Assembly (NCBI RefSeq): GCF_023278565.1
Contig: NC_064677.1
Location: forward strand, 7,316,001-7,380,000
DNA length: 64,000 bases
Source: Colletotrichum lupini
Taxonomy: Eukaryota; Ascomycota; Sordariomycetes; Glomerellales; Glomerellaceae
Reading direction: 5' to 3'
The notes under the pieces are model-generated. The model had not been told where the DNA came from. It did not search any database and saw nothing but the letters and a program-made list of their open reading frames with translations. Within the stretch, counting starts at the first letter, position 1, and each line of letters opens with the position of its first letter. This document shows, one piece after another, positions 13,049 through 25,591 of this stretch. The translations under genes were made by a program, and so were the position numbers.

Positions 13049-14077
13049 TTAGGCGACGTTGACGGTGGCGGCGTTGCCGGGAGGCAGGACGTTCTTGTCG
13101 AAGCTACCGATAACGTTGCCTGTACCATCGTTAATATTGTACAAGTGGAAGATATGGGAAAAGATCAACTTACCCTGGGACTTGTAGTTGCAGACGGTGT
13201 ACCAGCTGCCAATGGAGCTGAGGGTACCGGCAGCGCAGTAGTAGACACCGCAGCCAACCTTGGTGGTGTCAACCCAGACCAACTGGGAGAAGTGACCCCA
13301 CTGAAGGAAGTTGGTCATGTCAGGGCTGGCCTGGCCGTAGCCGGTGTAGAGGTTGAGCTCGCCGTTGTACCACTGCTCGGTGATGGCACGCTGAGCAGCC
13401 TTGGCCTCACCCAAGTTCTCGGAGCCAGTGGCACCCCACATGGCGAGGTTCTGGCCGTAACCGCCACCACCAGTAGTCCTAGATGAAGGTTAGAGACGGA
13501 ATGGTTCCATGGTTCTCATCGGTACTTACATGTCGTGCTCGAAGACGCAGGTCTTGACAGTGATGAGAGCGTAGCTGGCAAGGTCGGCATCCCAGGTCAG
13601 AGCGGGAGCGGAGTGGTTGGTGCGGTGGATGTTGTGAGCATCAATGGCGGCAGTCTGAAGGTCGCTGACGGTGGCAGCGGTGCTGGGGGTAGACTGGGTA
13701 GTCTCGACGACGGAAGCGACGGGAGCAGCAGAAGAGGAGGCAGCGGGCTCCGAAGCGACGGGCTGCTCGACAACCGGCTCAGGGGTGGGAGTGGGAGTAG
13801 GAGTGGGAGTGGGAGTCGGGGTGGTGGAAGCCTTGGGAGTACGAGAGCGGCGCTTGGTGGTGATGGTAGAGAAGACAGGCGCGGGCGCAGGGGTCTCCTC
13901 AACCTTGGGGGGAAGGCTGCTGGAAGGAGTGGCAGCGGGAGTCTCGATGGGGACGCCCTCGGTGACGGTGACGGTCACGTAGGTGATGTCCAAGACGGTC
14001 TCCATAGCACGGGGGTCGATGGCGGCACCCATGGCCAGGACGGCGCCAGTGGCGGCAAGAACGATGGAAGACTTCAT
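13049..14077 (-). CDS. Secreted CAP-superfamily (SCP/PR-1/Pry-like) protein
   Basis: Three exons: 13530-14077, 13174-13478 and 13049-13119. The introns of 51 and 54 nt have GTAAGT donors. The product is 307 residues. The first 19 or so residues (MKSSIVLAATGAVLAMGAA) form a signal peptide. Residues about 25-150 are a Pro/Thr/Ser/Ala-rich linker with a TP dipeptide run and an RSRTPK stretch. The CAP domain follows: AAIDAHNIHRTNHSAPALTW, LASYALITVKTCVFEHD, GGYGQNLAMWG, HFSQLVWVDTTKVGCG and YYCAAG, ending with WYTVCNY. The conserved CAP His and Glu positions and the paired Cys are present. Fungal Pry-type CAP proteins are secreted and bind sterols or fatty acids, and some act in host interaction. 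The role here is inferred from the family. Acceptors and phases agree, and the length is a codon multiple. Confidence 0.93.
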
Positions 14078-15305
14078 TTTAAAGGTTGAATTGTGAAATC
14101 AACGAGAATAAGTCTGAACGATGGTTAGCTTCGCCCGGCGAAGTGGTGTTATCTGAGTGAATGAAGATGAAGCGAAGGGAAGTGAGTGAAGTGAAATAAA
14201 TGAAGGAAAGTGCGAATAAGCGCTGGCTTGCTGAGGAAAAAAGAGTGTGATGAATGAGGGTAAGACAAGCATCTCGAGCAACATCAGGAAACACCAGCCT
14301 GATATATGTCCTTCGTGAGGTGACGAGACTCAGCCTTAGTCGCACGCTGGCACGCCAGCTGACACGACTCGATGCCATCGACCCGGGCCCAGGCGAACTC
14401 GTTGTTCAACCAAGCGTGAGTCAAGTGGGCACACGTGTCGGGCGAGACAATGAACAAAGAAAGGTCTTTGTCCATTGTCGGCGGCAGCGGGCTGTATCGC
14501 GATGGCATTTGACTGTCTTGAAAACGGCGTTCCAAACAATGCCATTGACGCGATAGGAATGAAGATATGGTGGGGAATGTGGGGAGGAAGGAAGTCTGGG
14601 TCAGTGCCACTTACCTTTTTTGAGTTTTTGATGTCTTGAAGAGATTCGCGGAATCTGGCTACCGGGGATCTAGTCCGAAGGTGGTAGTTGTGTTGGGAAG
14701 AATTTGTGAGTTGGTTTGTCGGAGGCAAATAAATTCCCGTGAGGTAATTCTCAGAGCCAGCTGTGTGGTGATCGAGCACTGCTGATACGGTTCCGTCAAG
14801 GACCTGGTGGTGTTGTAGAAAGAGTGTGGTTGAACAACGGTTGTGTTGTTGAAGTTGGGAAGGAGTGACCGGTCGGAAGTCGTAAAATCTTTTTTTTGGG
14901 TGGTGAGCCGGAAAAAAAGAATTCTCGTGAGAAAAGTTGCGAAGGAGTGACAAGAAGCCTTATGCTTGTGGTTTTTGGGTAGAGAACGTGAAGAGGTATC
15001 GGGATCCGTAAGGAATGTCGAGAGCCTATCCTTCTATCCTGGAAGGTTGAGGGTGCAGGAAAAGAGGGGATTCGAGGTCGGGACCCGGGGGCGATGTGAT
15101 TGGTTTTAAAAGGAATGGACGGTGTCGAACAGACACGATGGCGACCGAGGCCTGGGCGGGAGAAGAGAAGGGGGGTGAAGGGGGTCGAACGAAGTGGTCT
15201 CCTGGGAGTGGTGAAGCAAGAAGGAGAGACAAGATGTTCTGGATGGCGACGTCTGGCTACTAAAAGGGAGCGGACAGGACGACGGAAATCCGCGCGACTG
15301 GGATC

Positions 15306-15359
15306 GAGGGACTGGGCGGAGAGGGACTGGGCGGAGAGGGACTGGGCGGAGAGGGACTA
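15306..15359. repeat. 15-bp minisatellite, 3.6 copies
   Basis: Perfect tandem copies of GAGGGACTGGGCGGA at 15306, 15321 and 15336, with a partial fourth copy to 15359. One strand reads as a five-residue repeat, but there is no gene support, so it is best treated as a non-coding minisatellite. Confidence 0.9.
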
Positions 15360-18300
15360 GAGTCTGAGCGTTGGGTCCAGTGCAAGTCTAGTCCAGACAA
15401 GGGTAGAATCCAGGGCAGCCGGGGGGAGGCGATATGCAGTGTTGGCGAGGATGTTGGTGTGCGTGGGTTGTACCACGGACCGTGGATAGCGCCTGGGCTA
15501 GGTTGCTGAATGGTGATATTGCTGGTGAACTGTGGTGGTTGAGTTGACGGGGTCGAAATGACTACCGCTGCGTGAGTGTGGATATGAAGGCGACAGTTGG
15601 GGTGTGTGAGAAAGTGAGCGTGTGAGGAGTGAGTGAATCAGTGAGTGAGTGTGGAGGTTGAGATGAGTGGTGGTGTGAGGTCTAGGTTGGCGCTGGATGC
15701 TGCCCTGGCGCGTGGAGAGGTGTGAGATTTGCGAGTTACATTACTCCGTAGAACACTGGCGTAGAAAATGAGCGACCTGACGAACGCAGGACGGGACGAC
15801 GGGAGTGCAAAGTGAACCCTGCAGGAAGGAACGAACAAACACTGTTGCTGCGTTGCAGGCTACAGGCTACAGCGCAGATTCGAAAGCCAAGAAGCGTGAC
15901 GAGGGTCAAGTGTTCGTGGTCCGTGGGAGCGGGATCCGGCCAGAAAAGGTGGAGGCAACGGTGATGAAGGGCGATGACCTGGAGGCGAGACAAGCAAAGC
16001 AAGAGCTGCGCAGGCCCAAAAAGAAATTGGTCTTGTTTGGTTTGTCCGGGGTCACGATGAACTGTGGAAGGGAAGGGATGAACTGTGTTGCTCCTGCACT
16101 CTGCAGCGTGTGCCCGGTGTAAGTGGGAGGGGTGTATTGGAGATTGAATCGAGGTTCTGCAGGGGTGGACGTATCATTCCCCTCCCCCTCCTCCACCACC
16201 ATTCAAGGGAAGGAAGAAACGGATTTTGGTGAATGTAGAGGCAATAGAAGGAAGGAAGGGACGGAAGAGAGGGAAGGACCAACAATGGCTTTTCGAACGG
16301 TCCCTTCTCACTTCCACCCTCGGGAATATACGTCAATGCCTTAGCTAATATTAGTTAGGTAAGTAGCTACGATTACCTATGTCCAGTCCCCCGAAAAGAT
16401 GCACATGTCAATTGATCTTCATGGGAGAAGGCATCAAGGCGGGTAGGAACAAAGTCAAAATACTTTATTTCATCCTGGCGACTGGGGGAACAGACCTCGA
16501 CAGCAGCACAGGCTGCACGGCAACAGTAGGAACAGCAGTACGCAGTAGAAATAGCAGCACAATGCTGAATTACGCCTCACCGGTGGTCAGCTTGTCAGCC
16601 CAGCATGCACTGCAGCACCTCAGCTCACCTTATCCAGGGCTCTGCCTCCCATCTCGCACCATGCAACGAGCAGATCCTCGCATCTTGGCTCCTCCCATCG
16701 CGGCACCGCAATGCACCTTGGTCTAGATGATGTCTATCACTGGGTCAGCTTCCCGATCGAGAGAGGCCGATTTTTCCGGTCCAGATTACTGCATGCGGTG
16801 AGTCTGCACGCCTAGATGAGGGCAATTATACAACATGATCTAGACATCGATCCCTTGTTGTTCTCTTGATTTCACCACGCCCTCTGATACGGGTATGCGT
16901 AAACGTGGACAGCAAAGGTTAACCCCTCACCATGACAACGGGTCTCTACCACAAATCTCAAGTCAAGGTGTATCAAGGAGCGGATTCAAGCGTCAAGCTG
17001 AAGCCTGAGAGTCAGCTACCCTGCTGAGTCCTGGATCCCGATGCCCTTTCGTCGTCAGTGCCGGCGACAGCGCGCTCCCGTCCCTGTGCCCTCAGCTTGT
17101 TCAAAAATCACCGCAACGGCCTTGGCTGACTAGTACCATGATACCAGCACAGATGACACTATCAACTTGTCTGCAATTGTAAGTGGAATCACGATAGGGA
17201 GGGGGTCGAATGGAGGGGGAAAAGGGGCTTGCAGATTCCCCAGCGCCTGTTTCTTTGGTTTAGTTGTTGCCAATACCAGCTAGCGCACCTTCGCTCCGCC
17301 CCTCGTCCCAGCGCCTCGTTCCTGCCACGCACACCCCTTCCATTCACCCCTCCCTTGCTCTTTCCTCCCATGGGACGATGAGATGGATGTTGCCCTCCCG
17401 CCCACGTCCCGACTCCTGGTCTCCCGGCATCTCTGGCCAATCCCCAAGCAGCAGCATGCAGTAGCCTCGTCCCATTGGTCCAACACCAACGGCTGACCGA
17501 GCCGGTGCCTTGCAGATGCAGTCGTTCTTGCCCTGATTGCTGCAAGGGTCTGCTGGGCGTCTCCATCAAACAGCCACTTGGCCCGGGGAGATCCACCAGT
17601 CTGAAACGGCCTTAATTTCGGTGGGGACCCGTTCATCCAGTCTTTCCGCGAATTGCTCAAAGCGTTGCGTGGACTGTGAACTGTGCACCTTTCTATGGAT
17701 TCGTTCTATTCTGCCAGACTCACCAAAGTGCCACAGAAGTGTTTCTCTGTTTCTATGATTTCTCTCGTTGCCGCCCATTTCACACTGTTTCCTCTCTGTC
17801 TCTCGTAGTCCGTCTCCCGAGCAATGGCCCAAGCCATGGCGCTTTCACCGGGTCGATCGCTGCAACGCTGAGGACTACGTATACGCACGCTCACACGCTG
17901 TACTCCTGTCAACCATCCCCGGTCGGCAGTCTGCGTTAAACTTTACTGCCGCATCACCTTGGCCGTCTCTTCCGCTGTCTCGCCAAATGACCTCATTATA
18001 CTTCGTGGAGACTTTTGTTGGCCCCCTCTCCACATCACCATCTGTGCCGCTTCTGTCATCCTGCCAGCGTCTCATCGCACACGACGCATCTCTTGACGTC
18101 TGATTACCGATGACGACCAACCAGGAACAAAACCTGGCATCCTGGTACAGCACTCACGATGAGCGAGATGAAGCTGCAAAATCTTCCGGCCGCCCACTAC
18201 AGCAACATCATGCTGCCTTTCCGGGGTAGAGGAGCAGAAGCAGAAACCGATACGGATCCCTCTCTCATTATCAGCTATGGGCAGTGGGCACGGTTCATGG

Positions 18301-21300
18301 ACGCCGAAGCGGATCCTCACTTGCACCGATAACTTCCATTCTCGATTGCTCCCAAGGAGCCTTGATGACGGAGAAGGGGGCAAGAAGCTTTCCATGCCAT
18401 GCTTCCCCAGGGTGTAAGCCGCGTGGTGTTGCTCGCCGAACTACAGGATACGCAATGATTGCCATGCACCCAAGGACGCCTCTTCAGCTAGAGAGTCCGC
18501 GTGTCCATATCGAAGGCGTTCTTCTGGTGCGGCGACCGCCGAAGAGGAAACTGTTCATTCGCCCGAGCGCTACATGACTTCCGACGGCAGCGGGACACTA
18601 ATGCCATCACTTACACCACGCACGGCCGACCACAAGAAATATGTCGTGGTTTAGGATGACTCGGGCTCCGGAGTTTGGCACCTGACCACTCGGAGAGATG
18701 CAAAAGACGCAATGGATCACGGCAGAAACGATGGCATAAGTCAACGGTCGCTTCAGAATCGTCTCCCGCTGCACTTGACGTTAGTCCCCGCGTGGGCAGC
18801 ATCTTCCAACGACCAAAGTTTGAGACGGTCTTCTCCCGAAAGCCAATCTGCCCCCCTCTTCGCCAGACTGGAGCCGTGATCAGCAGTATTGATCGAGATG
18901 GCGTATGTGACAGACAGCCAGCACAGCTGATTTATTCTCCATCGAACAGTCCCGCCTTCTTGGCGACCAGTCCCCAACGAACTCGGGTGGCCAATGCCGT
19001 AAGAAAAACCACAGACACCAGGCAGGCCTTTTCATGATTCAACCATTGCCACCTAGTAGCCTGTTAGGGACGACACTCCCATCATCCGCCTGACTTTAGT
19101 ACCTCATACTATCTGACGTGGTAGCCTCGAGCTGAAAGGGTCTGGAAACTGAGCTGTACTAAACTATCCGTACAGACATACAACGCAACATAGCGACGAG
19201 ACGTTGGGCTAGTTCGCCGATGATAGCTCGGAAGTTCCCTCCCCTGCACATGGGAGGTGCACAGATGCATTCCCCGACATTAGTTGAATGCAACCTTGCC
19301 AATCGCCAATGACACTTAGATCCTGAAGCATAGAGCTTCATCTCTTGTTCTCCAACTTCTCTCAGATGGAAATGTAATCCCATCTCCAAGGATTCGTACG
19401 CGGGATGGTCTACTACAGCTTAGATATTGGTTTTCATTCTGCAGGCTTCCAGCGGCTTAACCTACAACCCATGTGGTGAAACTAATTGCGGAGACGAGGG
19501 GACCTCTCCGACATCGCTATCCTAGACCGCCAGAGCCTGACCGCCAGGGAACCCCCTCTGTCTTTGTCGGTTCATCTCATTTCTCTATGCAAATGAACGC
19601 AAAGCTATCAGATAATCAGACGTTTCTCTCCCCTGCTGTTCGCGGTCCAACCACACTCAGTCATGGGGCGGGCACGACCATCGAGATAGCGGGACAGGGT
19701 TCAGAGAGGACCACCTTGAGGTTGCGCACCCACCAGGAAATGAGGTGTCGTTTACTTCCAGGGCACCAAACATCCTTAATTTTGACCCAGGAGATTTTGG
19801 TGAGAGTTTTTTTCTTCTCTGCCCCGCGGCCCTCTTTTTACCACTGCCGGCGAACCGCGGGCCTTGCGGCACATCATGTCAGCGTTCAGACCGTCCGTCT
19901 CCGGGGAAGACGGCATCTCCATTATGGATCCCAAGATCTGAAGACCCGGCCGCTGCTAGAGCTCAAGGCTATCACCAGATTGCGGATACCAACATCGGCT
20001 CATCTCCATCCCATACCGGGCAAGCTAATGCCGCACAAGACATTTAGTGACTAGCGCCGCTTGCTTGCTTGTTGGGCTGCGAATCCTTCAGAGCAAATCT
20101 GGGAGAAGAGTGCCAGCTCTGTCTTGAACCGCCAGCCGTAAACAAAGCCGGTTGACGGCCTCGTTTGCCAGAACGAGAGAGGCAGAACACCAAGCCTTCT
20201 GTCTGGATTTTACCGTACAAAGTGCATCCGGTTGGCTGAGAACCACTTGGATCGCCCAACCACTTCGAGACAAGCCGAAACATGTTGTTTGACGATGGGC
20301 TGCGGCCAATTTTTGCGACCTGGTCGTTCAGCGCCCGGGAGTTAAGGTTGCGCTACCCTAATACCGCTTTAAGCGCCTGGCATGATAGAGCCCCTCCATC
20401 TCCCCTCTGCTCACATCGTCGACAGCAGAACCCTGACGTCAAGCCAACGGCGGTTTCACGACAGCGTCAAACACGATGGGATTGCTTCCTTTGATGCATC
20501 ATGGTGGCGGGAATATCACTAATGACTGTTTCTTTTGAGATGCTGACGAAGTCTCAATGAAGGAGTCAGATCCAAGGGGTCGAATGCCGCAGGATCTGAA
20601 CACGGGGTTCACAATCTAGTCCACTGTCTTAGACAAGAAGACAGACCCAGATTGAGGATGCCGAACGCTTCAACGATGGAGGACCATCCAGCAAGTGCAG
20701 TTTTAGCAATGGTTCCTCGGTGTGGCAAATACATAACACTCAGTCATGCTTAGACACTGTACGACAACATTGCCGCGGTTCTTGGATCGGATGGCCTCGC
20801 ACTCTGAGTCTCAGATCGGACAACTCTGGGGGAGAATACATGGCCGGCTGCCACTATGATTTGTACGACTCTCCCCGGACGAGAGCATGAGTCTCTGTTT
20901 CGCTCTGCCGGTAAGTGGCATCAAGGCTCTGGACTGAGTAGAGATGTTGGATTCGCCTGCATGGCTTCTCGTGGTGGCATCGGACTCATCATCCCCGGCC
21001 CAATGTCTCAGATAGAGACATTCAAGAATCATGGGACACACATCCTACCCAGCTGGTCCTCTTCATTGTCCCTCCTCAGGGCAATTGTACCCGAACGGCC
21101 TTTCTAGAACCTGTAACACCTTTCGCGTGCTCTCCTTGAATAACCAAATAAGCCGCTACGGTTGTTTGATTTCTTTCCACGGCATCCTTAGGTTGGGCCA
21201 TCTTCGTCGGTGTGATGCCTGGGCCGCCGTCGCGCAGGAAAAGAATAGCCCGTCAGCTTTCTATACGTCCATCTCCACCGTTTCTTACTACATCTGTTCG

Positions 21301-23259
21301 CCTACATCGTTTGGCACATGACACAACGTCCTACCCGCCTAGAAGCGCCTTTATGCTTCTTTTGTGGCTTTTGTGGATTTTGCCTCTCTGGAGAGGTAGT
21401 TTGCGTGAAGCAGAAGGTCTTTTTAGGAAGTTGGGCTAGGGTTCGATTCCCGTTCGTGTCACCATCTCTCGACTGGTGTTTTGCCGGACAAAATTTGCTT
21501 TCTTTTTAATACTTATGAATGGACAACACGATTCCATACGTCTTCAATAATGTAGAGAAGATGTGTCGAAAAAAGAAAATGTCAAAAATAGAGGTTCGAA
21601 CCGGCATAAATAATGCTACAGCGAGACGCCAGGCATCTGTAGACTTGAAATGGCAGGTTCGCGTCAGTGAAGGAGAAGCCGCACTCGTAACCTTTCGGCC
21701 AAAGTGTACTTTCTCGCCCACCCCGACAGTACGCTCCAACTTGGCGGGCTATAGAGGACTGCGCGGAATACGTGGACTGCGTGCGGCCACCTTGAGTTGA
21801 GGACAACAAGGTTACGAAGGTTTGGGGGGCCACAAAGGTGTTCTATGTCTCGTCAAAGGTGGTGAATCAGAGGTGGTGGCGTTCTTGTCCTGTGGGAAGC
21901 CTTGCGTCGGAAGCATATTGTGCTCTCTGAGATACACCGGCTTGTCTTGCCTAAAGGAGTGATTTCTTGCCTCGCTGCAGCCCAGGTTACGAGCATTATC
22001 AAGTCGTAGCCAGCTTCGCTGGGAACATCGACATCACCATGCTCGCTGCGCAACTGATTCCACATCGCATCTGTGACGAAGCTGGAGTGGCTGCTCACAT
22101 ATCAATCAGTAGAAGATCCCACTCACTCCGAGAAGTATTACCAAAATGTGACTGAAGTGAATACTAGATGTCATCTCTAGAGAATTTGTCATGATCTTTC
22201 TCACCTTGTCACTCCTGCAGAAGGCGTAACCGAACTGGCCCCCGCCCCATCTCACGCTGACCCTTTATGTCTCGGCTACCCGCTGACAGCTGGATACTGC
22301 AGTGTCTGACAGCTCAGACAAGAACTTACGCTTAGCTTGTTTTACTTTATGATCCTAGTGCTCGTGGAAGCAACCTGGGCATCAATTGTAACGTCACATG
22401 TCTTTACGAGATATGGGCAGGGCAGAGAGAAACAATTTGAAGAGGCTCTTGTGAGTCTAGATTGTTGAAGGTCTCCTTGTCAAGTACACGTGGGCTAAAG
22501 TATGGCGGTAGTTGAGCTAGATGAAGGCGCCCAGCTTCTATGGGTGTACTGGAATCAGCCTCGGCTTCCCACTTTCCTGTGAGAGACATCTCAGGTTAGT
22601 GGGGTTTATGTAGATTGTTTTGTTTTACGAATAGTAAGATGGGACACAGAGACTGCGGATAGTAGTGACGGGCGAGAGGCGCGAGACTGTCTTGGGGTGG
22701 CGATCTGTGCTACGATTAGTAGTGATGGGACGGCGAGAGGTAGCGAACATGAGAGAGTGAGAGGTTGTAAGAAGGTTCGCAAGGTTTCGGATGCTGGCGG
22801 CTTACTACTTCCTTTGCTGTGACATCTCGGGCAAATGCCTCTACTCGTTGTGGACAGGGGAGAATCGTATTTCCAATAGGGGACGGAGTGTTATTGACGA
22901 TGCTGTGCCTTCCTGTCAGTGGTGTTGCTTGTCGATTATCTGCTACAGCATATCGTGATCACTCGAGACTGAACATGATTGCTTCAATCGAGAGATTGGC
23001 GACAAAAGCCAAAATGGTCTTGCCAAAGATACCTTTCTAGCGAGACGGGCTCGTAGTTAAGTTATGCATCACCTACCCGAAAGCCATCAGCAACCCGGGG
23101 AGCTGAGCAAGGTAGAATCACGTGAACGCACCGTATATTCATCCGGTCTACACCCAATACACCCACGAGAGTGAAGCCAAAGCTATATACCCCCCCTCAA
23201 CTCCGTTCTCGTTACCAGCCAGCAGGCGCCCGTCTAGGTCGACGGGTCAGGTCAAACTG

Positions 23260-23350
23260 GCTGGGTGGTGGAGTGGTTCAAGGTCGACAATCAAATTACG
23301 CCCACAGCCTACTCGACGACAGGCTACGAGTTCGAGTCCGATTCCCAGCA
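23260..23350 (+). pseudogene. Degenerate class II tRNA-like element (Ser/Leu type)
   Basis: An A-box match (TGGTGGAGTGG, 23266-23276) and a B-box match (GTTCGAGTC, 23330-23338) sit in tRNA spacing. The ends GCTGGGT (23260-23266) and TCCCAGC (23343-23349) pair at six of seven positions, and A at 23350 would be the discriminator. A long variable arm is suggested by AGCCT/AGGCT closing a loop just before the T arm. The T stem pairs poorly and no clean anticodon stem can be drawn, so this looks like a decayed tRNA-Ser/Leu gene or a tRNA-derived SINE head rather than a working gene. Confidence 0.4.
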
Positions 23351-23848
23351 AGTGCGCCAGAGATGTAGCCCCCAGTTCAGCACCGGGGGGGTGAACTCTT
23401 TTGCTGCTTTGATTGACTTTTACTATAAGAGGTGCTGAGGGTAACCTGGAGAAGTGAAGACCTCCGTGACAATATGAGGTTAACCGCTTCCATCTAGTAA
23501 AAGATCGTCCATATGCCTGCCAGAGCCCTATGGCGAATTTAAAACAGTCGTGATGGTCTATACGTCTCAGCACTCTCTCCATCAATAACCAACAGGCGCA
23601 CCCGACTGAAGCGGCATCAGACATTAGAACAAGTAAAGCAGATCTGCATTGGGTCGAAAGATGTTAAGAAAAAAAAAGTGAAGCCATTGGTTTGATCCCA
23701 ACTCTGATTGATGACATATGTACACAGCGTTTTCTATCGCCTAGTTCCAAGTCCTACATCTTCAACACAAAGCCCTCAATTCCCCTCCGCGCGCTCACGC
23801 GGAAGAAGTCGCTAAAACCCCATATCGCCGTCTGCTTTTGCTACACCT

Positions 23849-24739
23849 CTACGATGCTTGTTGCTTTGACGGGGGGATGAAGGGCTTGCCCTCGAGGGTG
23901 TTGATGGCTTGGTCGGCATAGATCATGTGGTGGCGGAGCTCGACGGGGGTGACGCCAGGGCGCTGGTCGGGGATGTTCTTCTCGAGTTTCTAGTGAGATA
24001 GTGTGTTAGCTACGAGTCTGATGTTTTCATACAAGGCAGAAGGAAGTGTTGGGATCGTTCCCTTCGTCGTGTTGGAACGGATGCGCGGGATGATGACGTA
24101 CCAGGTTCTCGTAGACACACTTATTGAGCTTCCACTCGGCTGGTCGGCACTGGTAAAGCTGGTGGTTACGGTTCTCGATGCAGGTCCAGTGGGCCTTGAA
24201 CTGCTCGAGGCAGTGGGTGTTGATATCCTTCAGCCTATGTAGTGTCGTTCCCATGTCAGCAATTCGATATTCCTATCAGATAACACCTGCTCTCGCGACC
24301 CATTAAGCGGCAGCCCGTCGGCAACATGACAACGAGGCTCGCTGCAATAGCAATGGATTCAACGTACACGCTGGAGGCGCATCTGGTGACCCGACGACCC
24401 TCCTTCAAACAATCAAACTCGCCGCGGCCCGTGCTGTCCGTCTTGCACTGCATGAAGTCGTCATTGTATTCGCGGCAACGGGCGCCGATGAAGTAGGACG
24501 CCGACAGAAGAGGCGCGGAGCTGGCACCAATCTCCTTGACCTTGGGGATATCGTCGGGCAGAGGGGTCGTGTCGACCTGGAACTGCTGGTTGAACCTGGC
24601 GCTGGGTGTTAGCCTCTCTCTAAAGCTCTCTGTATCGCAATCGGCCCGGGGTCTTCTTCGGCGGTGGTTTCGCTCAATTGGCCTGCCTATTCGGCCTGGA
24701 AGGGGGACGGAGAACGTACTGAGGCCGTCGGTTAGCCAT
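23849..24739 (-). CDS. nuo20.8: Complex I 20.8 kDa subunit (NDUFA8 homologue)
   Basis: Four exons: 24720-24739, 24368-24595, 24102-24234 and 23849-23989, encoding 173 residues. The introns are 124, 133 and 112 nt. The first acceptor could instead be six bases upstream (exon high end 24601), which adds two residues in frame. The product has four CX9C motifs: C-REYNDDFMQ-C, C-LKEGRRVTR-C, C-LEQFKAHWT-C and C-RPAEWKLNK-C. This quadruple CX9C pattern is the hallmark of NDUFA8, an accessory subunit of the respiratory NADH:ubiquinone oxidoreductase on the intermembrane-space side of mitochondria, imported by the Mia40 disulfide relay. Other family stretches are VKEIGASSAPLLSA and GRGEFDCLKEG. The gene is divergent from the Nup57 gene across about 600 bp. 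Confidence 0.95.
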
Positions 24740-25346
24740 GGCTGCGATTGTTGTGATGGGACCTAGGAGGAGGGCGGAAGGGAGTGGTCGAATCGGCGGT
24801 TCGGATGGTCTCCAGAGCAAGCTTTCCGGGCAATGGACGCTACCACGAATTGATGTGAGGTCGATTTAGGAGACGCCTGATTGGATCGGTTGGGGGCGAG
24901 GCTGAAGTGGGACTAGTGTGGCTGGGGTATGGCCTATTTGCAAGGCTCGGTCTGGGAAAGTGTGGCGCCCGGTGAAGGCTACAGCAGCAGCAAAGCTCCG
25001 ATTTATTATTTTCGCGTTGCTGGGCTCGGTCCTCGTCTCCCAAGGGTAGCTCCGAACAGCCTTGCGACTGATACCCAGCGAGCCATCTCCGCCAACGCCT
25101 GAGAGAGAAAAAAGCGGTCGACCGCCTTCTTCGCGCCCTGGCTGCTCCTGGAAGTTTCTCTTTGTTTTGATACCCGCCGGTCCCTCACCTCAATTCCTTC
25201 ATCGATTTTACGCTGAGCTTCTTGGCTTATTGCTTGCATTTCGCTGCAACTTCGCGCACCAATCGCCGTTATCCGACGACACACGCGACGGGCCTACGCT
25301 TTGCTTCGAACACCATCGAAAAAATCCTTAACGCTCATTCCACACC
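24740..25346. promoter_or_regulatory. Divergent promoter region between nuo20.8 and NUP57
   Basis: The 607 bp between two divergent start codons must contain both promoters. It has pyrimidine-rich stretches on each strand and no long open frame. No specific factor site can be assigned with confidence. Confidence 0.5.
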
Positions 25347-25559
25347 ATGAGTTTGTTCGGCGCACCAAAGCCCGCTGGGCAGACTGGAGGTCTCTTTGGA
25401 GGAGGTAGTTTCGGCGGCAGCACATTAGGACAGTCAACACAGCAGCAGCCACAACAGCAACAACAGCAGCAGCAATCCGGCATGAGCTTGTTCGGAGGAC
25501 AGAACCAGACCCAGGGAGGCGCATTCGGCAACTCCATGGCTCAGTCTCAGCAGCCGCAG

Positions 25560-25591
<32 letters not shown>

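Larger units (their letters stand above)
14078..23848. other. Gene desert of 9.8 kb
   Basis: No frame in this interval shows a recognisable domain, a plausible exon series or the codon pattern of neighbouring genes. The part next to 14078 must hold the promoter and 5' UTR of the CAP gene. Notable contents are the 15-bp tandem repeat at 15306-15359, GTGAGT-rich low-complexity sequence around 15590-15665, several poly-pyrimidine stretches near 16190-16260, and the tRNA-like element at 23260-23350. Base composition is not strikingly AT-rich, so a fully RIP-degraded transposon block is not evident. Confidence 0.5.

Noticed and set aside
14336..14953. 205-codon minus-strand frame upstream of the CAP gene
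   Set aside because: No domain and no good start context; probably promoter or 5' UTR of the CAP gene.
19473..20054. 193-codon plus-strand frame in the gene desert
   Set aside because: Composition unlike the real genes here, no motif and no supporting exons.
21440..21475. GGGTTCGATTCCC string resembling a tRNA T arm
   Set aside because: No matching acceptor, D arm or A box upstream; the stem pairs only three bases.
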